Part shown: positions 9,512 to 18,742 of the stretch, piece after piece
How positions within the stretch are numbered: the first letter of the stretch is position 1
Layout: each line of letters starts with the position of its first letter
Assembly: GCF_900187365.1 (NCBI RefSeq)
Contig: NZ_FYDG01000010.1
Span: 56,247 to 120,246, forward strand
Origin: Rhodoblastus acidophilus
GTDB taxonomy: Bacteria > Pseudomonadota > Alphaproteobacteria > Rhizobiales > Beijerinckiaceae
DNA: 64,000 nt
Reading direction: 5' to 3'
Translations under genes and position numbers: made by a program
Notes under the pieces: model-generated
Told to the model about the DNA's origin: nothing
What the model saw: the letters and a program-made list of their open reading frames with translations, nothing else
The model's database searches: none

Positions 9512-10369
9512 ATGGGTTTTGTTGGCTTTGCCTTTGATGCTCGCGACCATCATGCGGGTATTTTGCAACTTCAAGAAGCAAGCAAATTTTCCTTGGGGCG
9601 CGCGCCGCAAGGCGGTGAGAGTGAGAGACTGGAGAGGGTCGTCCATGAGCATGTTGGACCCAAACTCGCCAGCCTGCATCGCCAACTGAGAGTTCCGGCT
9701 TTTCCTTTTGAAGCCGATAGGGAAATTGTGACCGAGTTCGCCCGACTGGTGAGACAACCAGACGGCGCAGATGCGGAGAAGTTTTTCTTTCGTATGCGCG
9801 ACGCCGGCATGGGCATGGCTGCGCTGTTCGAGACGCTGCTGGCGCCGACCGCCCGCGAATTGGGCGAATCCTGGTTCCAGGATGACTGCGATTTCGTCGA
9901 TGTGACCCTCGGCGTAACCAGGCTTCGCGCGCTTCTCGAAACCTGCGTGCGGGTTTCGGGCGGCCCCGGGGCGCCCGGCCGCAATGCGCTGCTGATATCC
10001 GCTCCCAAGGAACGGCACCTTTTCGGCGTAGAAATCGTTTCGGCTTTTCTGGTGTCTTCGGGTTGGGATACGACCATGTCGCTTGGCGCTTCGGCGGCCG
10101 AAAATGCTCGGCTTGCGGAATCGCAATGGTTTTCCGTTCTCGGCGTCACCGTCAGCGACGAGGCGCATCTGGACAGCGCCGCACGCACGATTGAGGCCAT
10201 TCGGCGTCGTTCCGCGAACCGTTCGATTTCCGTTATGGTAGGCGGTTGCGCTTTGCGCGGTCGGCCGGAACTTGCGGCGCGGATCGGCGGAGACGCCATG
10301 GCGGAAGACGGAGCGGGCGCTCTGCTTCTGGCCAATCGCTTCTATTTCGATCAGGCGGCCGCCGCCTGA
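9512..10369 (+). CDS. Second AerR/PpaA-like cobalamin-binding regulator
   Basis: This 285-residue protein is a paralogue in architecture of the AerR at 2.7 kb. It has the same helical cap motif, here LLAPTARELGESWFQDDCDFVDV, then a B12-binding fold with PKERHLFG (His169) in the DxHxxG position and VMVGGCALRGRPELAARIGG near the end. It probably senses cobalamin and may act on PpsR or another partner. GGGAGGGG lies 3-10 bases before the ATG; a TTG three bases upstream is less likely. It stands alone after a 399-base leader and is not coupled to tspO. Having two AerR-like proteins in one photosynthesis cluster is unusual. Confidence 0.82.
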   Translation: MGFVGFAFDARDHHAGILQLQEASKFSLGRAPQGGESERLERVVHEHVGPKLASLHRQLRVPAFPFEADREIVTEFARLVRQPDGADAEKFFFRMRDAGMGMAALFETLLAPTARELGESWFQDDCDFVDVTLGVTRLRALLETCVRVSGGPGAPGRNALLISAPKERHLFGVEIVSAFLVSSGWDTTMSLGASAAENARLAESQWFSVLGVTVSDEAHLDSAARTIEAIRRRSANRSISVMVGGCALRGRPELAARIGGDAMAEDGAGALLLANRFYFDQAAAA

Positions 10370-10508
10370 TCGCACACACCGACCTGCATCCCCGCAATTG
10401 CGCGAATCGGATGGATAGGGATGTTGTCGGTCGACCTGGACACCCCGGGGACGCACGTTCAGAGCGCCTTCCCGCCCAACGATCTGAAAAGAATAGCGTT
10501 GAGTTAGG

Positions 10509-11060
10509 TTAGGGACAGGCGACGCCTTGGAAAATCTCGTCCGGGTGATGTTCCAGATAGTGCCGGAACCAGTAGGTGTAGGCCTGAGGTCGCATCGCGA
10601 CGTCAGTCTCCAACTCGGCGCGAGAAAGCCACGCGTAATCCATGACTTCGGCTGGATCGGGACGGGGCTCGCCGTCGAAACGGGCGTGGAAGATATGAAC
10701 GACCTCGTCTTCGACGAAGCCTCCGCCGACGTCGGCGCGGTAGTGCGTGACACGCAGAAAGCGCAGATCACAGGCAACGCCGAGTTCTTCGTTAAGCCGA
10801 CGCGCCGCAGCGTCCGCGACATCCTCGCCGACCCGCGGGTGGGTGCAGCAGGTATTGGTCCATAGACCGCCCGAATGATATTTGGAGAGGGCGCGGCGTT
10901 GCAGCAGCATTTCGCCACGCTCATTGGTGACGCAGACCGAGATGGCGCGGTGCCGCAATCCCAAACGATGGGCCTCAATCTTCCCAAGCGCGCCAACCTG
11001 CCTGTCCTCGTCGTCGACGAGAATGACAGTCTCGAGATCGTCGATCATTTTGCATCCCAT
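10509..11060 (-). CDS. idi: Idi, isopentenyl-diphosphate delta-isomerase type I
   Basis: Idi interconverts isopentenyl and dimethylallyl diphosphate, feeding geranylgeranyl diphosphate for bacteriochlorophyll tails and carotenoids. The Nudix-fold protein has the type I signatures NTCCTHPR (catalytic Cys) and RRLNEELGV (metal-binding Glu residues), with HAISV-like RHRAISVCV upstream. Possible starts are the ATG at 11060 (AAAGG before it) and another four codons later. It lies 25 bases downstream of bchJ in the bchE-bchJ-idi operon; idi is likewise found in Rhodobacter photosynthesis clusters. Confidence 0.93.
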   Translation of the reverse strand: MGCKMIDDLETVILVDDEDRQVGALGKIEAHRLGLRHRAISVCVTNERGEMLLQRRALSKYHSGGLWTNTCCTHPRVGEDVADAAARRLNEELGVACDLRFLRVTHYRADVGGGFVEDEVVHIFHARFDGEPRPDPAEVMDYAWLSRAELETDVAMRPQAYTYWFRHYLEHHPDEIFQGVACP

Positions 11061-11085
11061 TTCGCCTTTACGGGCTAAACGATTT

Positions 11086-11694
11086 TTAGTTCCAACGCAA
11101 TTGAAAGCGGCAGCAATCATCGCCGTTGGCGCAACAGGTCGTTTCAGTCGCGCGCGTTTTCGGCGACACCAGCGCCTGGAACAGCCCCTCGAAGACAGCG
11201 GCGTGCCAGACGCAGGCGGGCGCGTCGGCTTGCAGACCTTCGCACAGCGGATTGTCGCGAATGCGAGCCTCCACGCCGGCGCCCAGCGCGTAACTGAACC
11301 CCGCAGATCCCGCGAAAGTCCAGGCGTTGGCGGAAATTGCGCGCATCAGCACGCGGGCCGCGAGCGGCGCCGGCAGGATTTTCAGGATGAATTGCGCGGG
11401 ACGCGGGATGCGGTTCGCCAGCAGGTAATCCGCCGTCAAGCGCCCGGCCAGCGCGAGGGCGGCTTCCGCACGTTCCTTGGGAAGAACGCCGCGCAACCCG
11501 ATATGCAGCCTAGCGGCTTCATCGGCGGGAATCATTGCGCTGGGAGGGGATTCAATCCAGGCGAGGCGATCGGCCTCGGTGAAGAGGCGGGTCATGGCCT
11601 CGGTTTCACCGAGCGCCTTCAAAGCCGCGATCAACTGGATGACAGCGTTCGGGCCAATATGGCCCGAACGCTCGGTTTCAGTCGGATGCGCCAT
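11086..11694 (-). CDS. bchJ: BchJ, V4R-domain bacteriochlorophyll biosynthesis protein
   Basis: BchJ was first assigned as the divinyl protochlorophyllide 8-vinyl reductase; later work moved that activity to BciA/BciB, and BchJ is now seen as an accessory factor with a V4R-type ligand-binding fold. The 202-residue protein has the V4R-like C-terminus, with TTCCANGDDCCRF holding four Cys that may bind metal. Its ATG overlaps the bchE stop by one base (TGATG), so translation is coupled to bchE. Identity is confident; the biochemical role is not. Confidence 0.88.
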   Translation of the reverse strand: MAHPTETERSGHIGPNAVIQLIAALKALGETEAMTRLFTEADRLAWIESPPSAMIPADEAARLHIGLRGVLPKERAEAALALAGRLTADYLLANRIPRPAQFILKILPAPLAARVLMRAISANAWTFAGSAGFSYALGAGVEARIRDNPLCEGLQADAPACVWHAAVFEGLFQALVSPKTRATETTCCANGDDCCRFQLRWN

Positions 11695-13397
11695 CACACG
11701 TGCATGCGATGGCTCTGGTCGGCGCCCAACGCGGCCTGCTCGGCGGCGCGCGCCGCCTTGACGGTCTCGTCAATGCCTTCCATGTCCTCTTCGCTCATCT
11801 GCTCGTCGCCGCCGCCGCAATTCTTGATGTCGGCGGGATTCATCTGCGCCTGCATCTTGCGCGAACGCTCGGCGGCGGCCTTCCAGTCGCCGGTGGTGGC
11901 GGCGTCCATCTTGCGCGACTCGTCGAAGTGGAAGTCGACCTTGTTCTTCGACTGCGGACCCCAATAGCCGACCTTGCCGAGATCGTAGAACTTGCGCTGG
12001 AAGCCGGCCTTGAGGAAGGCCTTGAGGCAGCCGAGCAAGTACCGGCGACGCATGCCCGAACCCGCCCAGGGGTAGGAGAACAGCGCCTTCTTGAAGTAGA
12101 AGCGGCGATAGTTGTTCATCACGCGGTCGAGCAGTTCGCCACGATCCATGGCGGCGGGCTTCATGATCGGCGTGACGAAATTGTACTTTTCGAAGTCGAA
12201 AACTTCGACCTTGTCCTTCAATTCCTCGAACAGAGGCGTGAAGGGCCAGGGGGTGTACATCGACCAGTTCGCGAGATCGGGCTTCCAATCCTGCGTCATC
12301 TTGTAGGTTTCTTCCAGCGTCTCGGCCGTCTCGTTCTCGAGACCGACGATGAACTGTGCTTCCACCACAATGCCGTTCTTGCGCAGCAGTTCGATCGCGC
12401 GCTTGTTGTCGTTGACCTTGGTCTCCTTGTTGAAGAGATCAAGTTTCAACTGCGCGGCGGCTTCGGTGCCGAGCGAGACGTGGAGCAAGCCGGCCTTGCG
12501 ATAGAGCGGCAGCAACTCTTCGTCGCGGAGAATGTCGGTCACGCGGGTGTTGATGCCCCACTGAACGTTATCTGGCAGGCCGCGCGCGATCAATTCCTCG
12601 CAGAAGGCGACGAATTTCTTGCGGTTGATGGTCGGCTCCTCGTCCGCGAGGATGAAGAAGCGCACATCGTGCTTTTTGTAGAGATTTTCGATTTCATCGA
12701 CGACCTTCTTGGGGTCGCGGATGCGGTAGTCGCGCCAGAACTTCCACTGCGAGCAGAACGAACAGGTGAACGGGCAACCGCGCGCCATGTTCGGGATCGC
12801 GACTTTGCAGTCGAGCGGAATGTACTGATACTTGTTCCACTCAAGGATGTCCCAGTCGGGATCGATCGCGTCGAGGTCCTTGACGGTGGGCGCCGCTTCG
12901 GTGGCGACGATCTGCGTGGCGCCGTCGACCGTTTCGAGAAAAGCCAGACCCTTGACGGTCTTGCGGGCCTCGAGCCAGTTGCCGGACTCATAGGCGCGGA
13001 TCAGCTCGACGATGATCTCCTCGCCCTCGCCGCGCACGATGGCGTCGACCCACGGCGCTTCGGTCAGCACCTGCTTGAACATGAAGGTGGCGTGGACGCC
13101 GCCGAGAATGGTCAGCACGCCAGGGCATTGCTCCTTGGCGATCTGCAGCGTGCGCTCGGCCTTGTAGATCGAGGGCGTGATCGACGTCGTGCCGACGATG
13201 TCGGGTTTGAACTCGCGAATGCGGCGGGCGAGCTCGTCGTCGTCGATGTGATCGGTCATCGCGTCGATGAAGGAGACGTCTTCATAACCGGCTTTGCGGA
13301 TGGCGCCAGCCAGATAGGCGGCCCAGGCCGGCGGCCAGTTGCCGGCGATTTCGGCGCCGCCGGAGTGGTAGGCGGGGTGAATCAGCAGGAGGCGCAT
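11694..13397 (-). CDS. bchE: BchE, anaerobic Mg-protoporphyrin IX monomethyl ester cyclase (B12-dependent radical SAM)
   Basis: BchE forms the fifth (E) ring of the bacteriochlorophyll macrocycle without oxygen, using S-adenosylmethionine and cobalamin. An N-terminal B12-binding domain (about 1-150, with [17 protein letters not shown] and ILGGVHATF) is followed by the radical SAM core with [10 protein letters not shown] (CxxxCxxC, about residues 208-215). The 567-residue length fits. I start at [10 protein letters not shown] because it has a GGGGTG tract upstream; an in-frame ATG four codons earlier lacks one. The long hydrophilic C-terminus (about 60 residues, [16 protein letters not shown]) is typical. 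It heads bchE-bchJ-idi and needs B12, whose pathway fills 32-52 kb. Confidence 0.95.
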   Translation of the reverse strand: MRLLLIHPAYHSGGAEIAGNWPPAWAAYLAGAIRKAGYEDVSFIDAMTDHIDDDELARRIREFKPDIVGTTSITPSIYKAERTLQIAKEQCPGVLTILGGVHATFMFKQVLTEAPWVDAIVRGEGEEIIVELIRAYESGNWLEARKTVKGLAFLETVDGATQIVATEAAPTVKDLDAIDPDWDILEWNKYQYIPLDCKVAIPNMARGCPFTCSFCSQWKFWRDYRIRDPKKVVDEIENLYKKHDVRFFILADEEPTINRKKFVAFCEELIARGLPDNVQWGINTRVTDILRDEELLPLYRKAGLLHVSLGTEAAAQLKLDLFNKETKVNDNKRAIELLRKNGIVVEAQFIVGLENETAETLEETYKMTQDWKPDLANWSMYTPWPFTPLFEELKDKVEVFDFEKYNFVTPIMKPAAMDRGELLDRVMNNYRRFYFKKALFSYPWAGSGMRRRYLLGCLKAFLKAGFQRKFYDLGKVGYWGPQSKNKVDFHFDESRKMDAATTGDWKAAAERSRKMQAQMNPADIKNCGGGDEQMSEEDMEGIDETVKAARAAEQAALGADQSHRMHV

Positions 13398-13439
13398 AGG
13401 ACACCCCATCTTTGTGTGTACGGGATTGTTGACACTTGG

Positions 13440-13467
13440 ATTGTAAAGCCCAATTTACATTTGTCAA
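13440..13467 (-). promoter_or_regulatory. bchE promoter with overlapping PpsR box
   Basis: On the minus strand TTGACA (13467-13462) and TACAAT (13445-13440) are separated by 16 bases, a good sigma-70 promoter about 43 bases before the bchE start. A perfect TGT-N12-ACA palindrome, TGTAAA-N6-TTTACA, at 13442-13459 covers the -10 element and most of the spacer. Binding by PpsR/CrtJ here would directly block RNA polymerase. Confidence 0.72.
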
Positions 13468-13642
13468 TCGACCCGTAGCGTTTTCCGATGTCGCGACAGC
13501 GCTATCGTCAATTCGGCGCGGCGCTCGGGTTCGGGCGCCGCCGGGGCTGACGGTACATAGAAAACGCGTTCCAGACCGCTTGATCAGACTGCATGAGGTT
13601 ACGCCGGGCAGGAATAGCGCAGCTGTTGCGCCGCGCCAAGCG

Positions 13643-16600
13643 TCATTGCGTCGCGGATTTGATTTCAGGCCGTTTCAGGCGCGCGCGGCGCGCGGCCGGC
13701 GGCGGGTCCTCCCCTTCGGCGAGCGGTCCGAGATTCAACAGGGCTTCCGGCGGTTGCGGGCGCCCGAGCAGATAGCCTTGCGCGAGATCGGCCCCGATCT
13801 CGCGCAGCAGGGCCAGCTGCTCCGGGGTCTCCACCCCTTCGGCGACGGTGCGCATGCCGAGGGAATGGGCGAGTTCGACCACCGTCCGCACCACGGCGCG
13901 GTCCTTGCGGCTGTCGGGCATGCCCGCGACAAAGCGCTGGTCGATCTTGAGTTCCGCCGCCGGCAGATCGCGCACATAGGCGAGCGAGGAGAAGCCGACG
14001 CCGAAATCGTCGATGGCGATGAACACGCCGGCCTCGCTCAGACGCTTCAGCGCGGCGAGCGACAAATCCGGCGCCTCCATCACCTGGGTCTCGGTGATCT
14101 CAAGGCACAGGCGCGCCGGCTCGACGCCAAGTTCGACCAGATCCGCCAGCACCTCCTCCGCGAACCCTTCCGCGACGAGTTGACGCACGGAGACATTGAC
14201 GGACATGGACAGCCGGCGATTGCGCCAGCCGCGCAGGTGACGCATGGCCTGCCGAAAGATCGAGCGGCCGAGGGCGCCGATCAGGCCATCCGCTTCCGCG
14301 CGCTCGATGAATTGCGACGGAGGGATCAGCGCGCCATCGGCCCGCCGCCAGCGCGCCAGGGCCTCATAGCCGTGCAGGACGGGCGCGCCCTCCCGGCCGA
14401 TTTCCCAGACCGGCTGATAGAAGGGCGTGATCTCCTCGGCGTCGATCGCCTGGCGCAATTCCTCGGTCGCGAGCCTTCGGGTGTCGACCGACGTTCGGGC
14501 CGGGCTGTCATAGTGCGCCACCTGGTCGCGCCCGGACCGCTTGGCGTGATACATGGCGGCGTCGGACCGCCGCAGCGCCTCGCTCGGCGACATGTCCGGC
14601 GACATGCTGGCGGAGCCGATGCTGGCGGTCACTTCGGCGCGCGTATGGTTTTGCAGGATGAACGGCGCGCGGAAAACGTCATGGACGCGATGCGCGATGG
14701 CCTTGGCGTCCTGCTCGCTGGAGTTGGCGACCACGGCGACGAATTCGTCGCCGCCGATCCGCGCCACGAAATCCTGCGAGCGCAACACCCCGGAGATGCG
14801 CCGCGCCACCTGTCTCAGCAGCTCATCGCCGACGTCGTGGCCATGGGTGTCGTTGACGGTCTTGAAATTGTCGAGGTCGATGAAAAGAAGACTGAGTTCG
14901 GGCCGCCGCGCGCCGGTTTTGCCGGGATCGAGCGCGACATTGAGCCGGTCGAGCAGATAAATGCGATTGGGCAGGCCGGTCAGCGGATCGTGCAGGGCGA
15001 GCCGGGCCAGACGATTCTGCGACCTGTGCATGAGCACTTCCGGCATGGCCTGGGCGAGCTCCGTCGCCGCCGCCGCCTCCTCCGGGCGCCAGGGCAGGCT
15101 GCGCCCGCGCACCTGCTGCAGCCATTCGGCGAAGGAGGCGCGCGGCTGCAACGGTTCGAGCGACGCGTCCTTGGCCTGATCGACCCGTCCGGCCCAGCGG
15201 ACGGTTTGCGCGCGCTCGCCGCGGAACCACAACACGAAATTACGCCCGCGGCCCGGCAAAGGCAGATACATCGCCCCGGCCGCCGTCTCGGGCCATGCGT
15301 CGGGAAAATTCGGCAATCGGGCTGCGGCCAGTTCATCGGTGAACCATGGCTCCGGCCCCGCCCCCGCCCGCTCCGCCAGCGCGGGAAGCACCGCCTCCAG
15401 GCTCTCGGTCGGAGGCGTCGCGCCGACGGCGACGCGCTCGCCCTCGATTTCCAGAACCACGCCGTCGGCGTCGACCATGGCGAGCAGCGGCTCGCGCGCG
15501 CTGGCCGCGCCCTGCGCGGTGTGGTCGGCGGAGGCCATGGCGGTGACGACCTGCGCCGAAATGCGCGCCAGGCGGTGCGCGCGGCTCTGCGCGCCAGCCA
15601 GCTCCGCCGCCCGCAACCGCACCGCCAACTGCTGTCCGAGCGCCTCATAGGCGAGCCGTTGCAGATGGCTGACGCTCCGGGGCGAAGAATGATGGCAGGC
15701 GATCAGCCCCCAGAGCTGGTTGTCGATGACGAGCGAGATCGTCAGCGTCGCCTTCACCCCCATGTTCTTGAGATATTGCACGTGATAGGGCGAGACGCTG
15801 CGCAGCACCGACATGCTCAGGTCGATCCGGTCGGCGCCGCCGGTCTCGGGGATCGCCAGCAGCGGGACCGCCGCGTAATCGACATCCGGGATCACCCGAA
15901 TCCAGTTGCGCAAATAGAGCGCCCGCGCCTGGCGCGGGATGTCGGAGGCGGGATAGCGCAGGCCGAGAAACGGTTCCGCCCCCTCGCCGCAGGCCTCGGC
16001 GACGACGCAGCCATGGGCGTCGGCGTCGAAACGGTAGATCATGACGCGATCGAACCCGCTGAGCCGCCGGATCTCCCGAACCGCCACCTCGCACAGGCGC
16101 TCGACGCTGTCGGCGTCGTACAGCGCCTTGGCGACGGCGTATTGATTCAACAGAAATTCGGCCTGCGCGCCGCCGCCGGTCGATGGCTCGAATTCGACAA
16201 TGTGATAGGCGCCGCGGCGGTGCGAGAGCGCGTCATAATCCGCCGCGCCGGCCGGTCCCGCCGGCAGCGGAACCGTCTGAGGCAGCGTCGCATAGGGCGA
16301 GATCGAATCGTTGAGGCCCCGCAGGACTTCGACAACGCCGGCTTCGAACGCCCGATCGAGCGGCGCGCCGAGCAGGCCCGGCCCCCAATGCGGCTGCCGC
16401 ACCATATTGGCGCTGGCGGCGGCGATGCGCGCGGTGGCGGCGTCGACGACGATCAGCAGGCCATGCGGCTGGATGGTGCCCGACAGATGGATCGGTTCGC
16501 GGTCGCAGGCCGTCAGCCCGCCCAGATCCGTCAGCCTGCCAAGTTCCGGCAGCCCCTCGGCCGACAGTTCCGCGTGGCGGGGAATCGACGGACTCACCAT
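13643..16600 (-). CDS. bphP: Bacteriophytochrome with GGDEF and EAL output domains
   Basis: This 985-residue protein is a red/far-red photoreceptor joined to cyclic-di-GMP enzymes. PAS-GAF-PHY photosensory core: Cys32 in TACDREPIHLSGTIQPHG is the expected biliverdin attachment residue, RYPASDIPRQAR is the GAF signature, and PRASF (about residue 482) is the PHY tongue motif. Output: a GGDEF domain with intact RIGGDEF (about 616-620) and an EAL domain with intact YEALARW (about 746-748) and DDFGVGFSSL. Both catalytic motifs are present, so it may make and break cyclic-di-GMP under light control. It sits beside bchE and is divergent from a heme oxygenase gene that would supply biliverdin. Confidence 0.93.
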   Translation of the reverse strand: MVSPSIPRHAELSAEGLPELGRLTDLGGLTACDREPIHLSGTIQPHGLLIVVDAATARIAAASANMVRQPHWGPGLLGAPLDRAFEAGVVEVLRGLNDSISPYATLPQTVPLPAGPAGAADYDALSHRRGAYHIVEFEPSTGGGAQAEFLLNQYAVAKALYDADSVERLCEVAVREIRRLSGFDRVMIYRFDADAHGCVVAEACGEGAEPFLGLRYPASDIPRQARALYLRNWIRVIPDVDYAAVPLLAIPETGGADRIDLSMSVLRSVSPYHVQYLKNMGVKATLTISLVIDNQLWGLIACHHSSPRSVSHLQRLAYEALGQQLAVRLRAAELAGAQSRAHRLARISAQVVTAMASADHTAQGAASAREPLLAMVDADGVVLEIEGERVAVGATPPTESLEAVLPALAERAGAGPEPWFTDELAAARLPNFPDAWPETAAGAMYLPLPGRGRNFVLWFRGERAQTVRWAGRVDQAKDASLEPLQPRASFAEWLQQVRGRSLPWRPEEAAAATELAQAMPEVLMHRSQNRLARLALHDPLTGLPNRIYLLDRLNVALDPGKTGARRPELSLLFIDLDNFKTVNDTHGHDVGDELLRQVARRISGVLRSQDFVARIGGDEFVAVVANSSEQDAKAIAHRVHDVFRAPFILQNHTRAEVTASIGSASMSPDMSPSEALRRSDAAMYHAKRSGRDQVAHYDSPARTSVDTRRLATEELRQAIDAEEITPFYQPVWEIGREGAPVLHGYEALARWRRADGALIPPSQFIERAEADGLIGALGRSIFRQAMRHLRGWRNRRLSMSVNVSVRQLVAEGFAEEVLADLVELGVEPARLCLEITETQVMEAPDLSLAALKRLSEAGVFIAIDDFGVGFSSLAYVRDLPAAELKIDQRFVAGMPDSRKDRAVVRTVVELAHSLGMRTVAEGVETPEQLALLREIGADLAQGYLLGRPQPPEALLNLGPLAEGEDPPPAARRARLKRPEIKSATQ

Positions 16601-17022
16601 GATCTCTATCCTTCATCGGCGCCGCGGCCGGCCCGCCAAAACCCTGGATTGCATCGACAACGCCGCGCGCCGGCGTCAGCCGGACTTGCCCGAACCCTCG
16701 CGCAAGCTGGAGCCGCCAGACCTTGAATGTCTCATCGCTATCTCGGCAGGATCTCGGTTAAAATCACCTTTAAGATTCCGGCCCAGGCGCATTCCCATAA
16801 CTTTTTGACAAATAAGCGTTAATAGCGCGTCGATCCGGCTCCGGCCAAGACTTTCCCTAAGGATAGGACCTTGACGCAAATGCTTTGGGGAGCTTGATTT
16901 CGCCTTGTATAACCGCCTGTTCGTCAATGGTGCCTTCTTCGACCGCAGCGCCGCGCAGTCTCAACGATTGGTTGTTGTTTCTGTGCGAGGCCATGCACAG
17001 GATCTCACAATGGACAAAATAT
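16601..17022. other. Divergent intergenic region between bphP and the heme oxygenase gene
   Basis: These 422 bases separate two divergent genes and must hold both promoters. AT-rich stretches at 16755-16815 and 16855-16915 are the likely sites; TTGACA at 16805 and TATAAC near 16908 are visible, but no well-spaced pair stands out. A 45-codon open frame on the minus strand is listed separately as doubtful. Confidence 0.5.
16857..16994 (-). CDS. Possible small protein of unknown function (45 residues)
   Basis: An ATG-started frame of 45 codons ends in TAG between bphP and the heme oxygenase gene. The translation begins MASHRNNNQSLRLRG and ends LPKAFASRSYP; it is hydrophilic with no membrane segment or known motif. 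There is no strong Shine-Dalgarno, and codon use lacks the strong G/C third-position bias of neighbouring genes. It could be a real small gene on the bphP side or chance. I do not recognise it. Confidence 0.2.
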   Translation of the reverse strand: MASHRNNNQSLRLRGAAVEEGTIDEQAVIQGEIKLPKAFASRSYP

Positions 17023-17649
17023 ATGACTAGGAGCCCGCCCCCAGCCCTCCATTCCGGGCGCCCGGATGGACGGACGCGGTTGCGTGAGGCCACGCGCGCG
17101 GATCATGAGCGGCTGCACCGGCAACCCGCCTTCGCCGCGCTCGCCGACGCCACCCTCGACCTGCCGGCCTACCGGGCGCTGCTGGCGCGGCTTTATGGCT
17201 TTCACGCGACGCTGGAGCGGCTGCTGGGCGAACGGATCGACGCGGACCGGGCGGACTGGGCCGACCTCCGGGCGCCGCGCGCGATATGGCTGTGGCGGGA
17301 TCTGCGCGATCTCGACGTCAGCGAGGACGAACTGGCGCGCCTGCCGCTGGCCGAGCCGGGCCAGCTGCCCGATCTTGTCGACGAGGGGCGGCTGGTGGGC
17401 TGCCTCTATGTGCGGGCGGGATCGACGCTCGGCGGGCGCCTGATGGCGAAGGGCCTCGATCCGCTGCTCGGCCCCGGCGGCGAGAACGGCCGGCGCTTTC
17501 TTTCGGGCTGCGGCGGCGCCGACGCGCAATGGCGGCAATGTTGCGCCGCCATCGAGCGGGCGACCGACGCCGGGCGCTGGGACGCCATGCGCGAGGGCGC
17601 CGCCGTCACATTCACGGCCCTGGAGAGCTGGATGAACGGCGGCGCCTGA
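17023..17649 (+). CDS. bphO: BphO-type heme oxygenase
   Basis: Heme oxygenase opens heme to biliverdin, the chromophore of bacteriophytochromes. The 208-residue product has the family N-terminus ATRADHERLHR with the proximal heme-ligating His, and a later helix GSTLGGRLMAKGLD corresponding to the Gly-rich distal helix. GGAC precedes the ATG by 8 bases; longer upstream starts lack support. It is divergent from bphP and convergent with thiO, whose stop lies 3 bases away. Location strongly suggests that it serves the phytochrome. Confidence 0.88.
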   Translation: MTRSPPPALHSGRPDGRTRLREATRADHERLHRQPAFAALADATLDLPAYRALLARLYGFHATLERLLGERIDADRADWADLRAPRAIWLWRDLRDLDVSEDELARLPLAEPGQLPDLVDEGRLVGCLYVRAGSTLGGRLMAKGLDPLLGPGGENGRRFLSGCGGADAQWRQCCAAIERATDAGRWDAMREGAAVTFTALESWMNGGA

Positions 17650-17652
17650 GGC

Positions 17653-18672
17653 TCAGAACGACGCCGCCAGTTCGAGCCGCGAGGTCTCCGTGCGCATCAC
17701 TTCGCCGGCGATCGCGCCGCCGAACACGAAATCGGCGGCGCGGCGCGCCAGCGAGGGCGCCAGCAGGAAGCCGTGCCGGAACAGACCATTGATGAAAATG
17801 GTCCGGCCCTCGACGATGATGCGCGGCAGGTTGTCGTGGAACGCCGGCCGGAGATCCGCGCCCATTTCCGTGATTTCGGCTTCCGCCAGCGCCGGGTGAA
17901 TGGCGTGGGCGGCGTTGACCAGATCGACGAGGGACCGGGCGGTGACGCGGGCCCGCTCCTCGTTCTCGATCTGGGTGGCGCCGATCATGTAGCGTTGATC
18001 CTGCCGCGGCACGACATAGACGGGATGGCGCGGGTGCAGCAGGCGGATCGGGCGCGACAGCGCGATGTCGCCGGTGTTCAGCACCATCATTTCGCCCTTG
18101 ACGCCGCGCAGGCCGGCAAGCTTGTCGCGGGCGGAATAGCCGCGGCAATCGATGGTCCAGTCGGCCTCGCCCTCGACGTCGTTGGCGTCGACGCCGAAGC
18201 GGAAGCGGACGTTGGACATGGCCGCGAGGCGCCGGGAGACGGTTTCGAGCGCGACGCGCGGATCGAGATGCGCCTCCTTGGGGAAGAACAGGGCGCGGGC
18301 GAAACGGCCGGCGAGATCGGGTTCGAGCTCGGCCAGGCGATTGCCGCCGACTTCCTCGAATTCCGAGGTGCGGCGGGCGAACATGCGCAGCTCCATCTGG
18401 TCGCGCGGGGTGGCCACCACCAGGCTGCCGCGCGTTTCCGCCACCGGCACTGTGGTCGTCCAGTAAACCAGAGCCTCCATGCCGAGGCGCGCGACCAGCG
18501 GCTCCGCCGAATCCAGCTCGCACCAGGGCGCGACCATGCCGCCGGCGTACCAGGAGCAGCCGCGTCCCGGCCCCTCCTCGCGCTCGACGATTTCGACCTC
18601 GGCGCCGCGCCGCGCCAATTCATAGGCCGCCGTCAAACCCGCGACGCCCGCTCCAATCACCCTAATGCGCAT
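17653..18672 (-). CDS. thiO: ThiO, glycine oxidase for thiamine biosynthesis
   Basis: ThiO oxidises glycine to the imine needed for the thiazole ring of thiamine. The 339-residue flavoprotein begins with a dinucleotide-binding motif (IRVIGAGVAGLTAAYELARRG) and has a C-terminal FAD region with NGLFRHGFLLAPSLA, characteristic of glycine oxidases of the DAAO family. The ATG at 18672 has GGAGG 6 bases upstream. A TPP riboswitch precedes it, which independently supports the thiamine assignment. It is not followed by thiS, thiG or thiE: the next gene is convergent, so this is a single-gene transcript, unlike the usual thiCOSGE layout. Confidence 0.92.
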   Translation of the reverse strand: MRIRVIGAGVAGLTAAYELARRGAEVEIVEREEGPGRGCSWYAGGMVAPWCELDSAEPLVARLGMEALVYWTTTVPVAETRGSLVVATPRDQMELRMFARRTSEFEEVGGNRLAELEPDLAGRFARALFFPKEAHLDPRVALETVSRRLAAMSNVRFRFGVDANDVEGEADWTIDCRGYSARDKLAGLRGVKGEMMVLNTGDIALSRPIRLLHPRHPVYVVPRQDQRYMIGATQIENEERARVTARSLVDLVNAAHAIHPALAEAEITEMGADLRPAFHDNLPRIIVEGRTIFINGLFRHGFLLAPSLARRAADFVFGGAIAGEVMRTETSRLELAASF

Positions 18673-18742
18673 CCGCGCCTCCATCATCGCCCCGGGCGGG
18701 GACGGCGGACGGATTCCGGGCGCAGAATAGAGATGCGACCGC

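Noticed and set aside
13436..16726. A 1096-codon open frame on the plus strand through bphP
   Set aside because: It is antisense to a clear phytochrome gene. The translation is Arg/Gly-rich with no domain, a normal side effect of high GC third positions.
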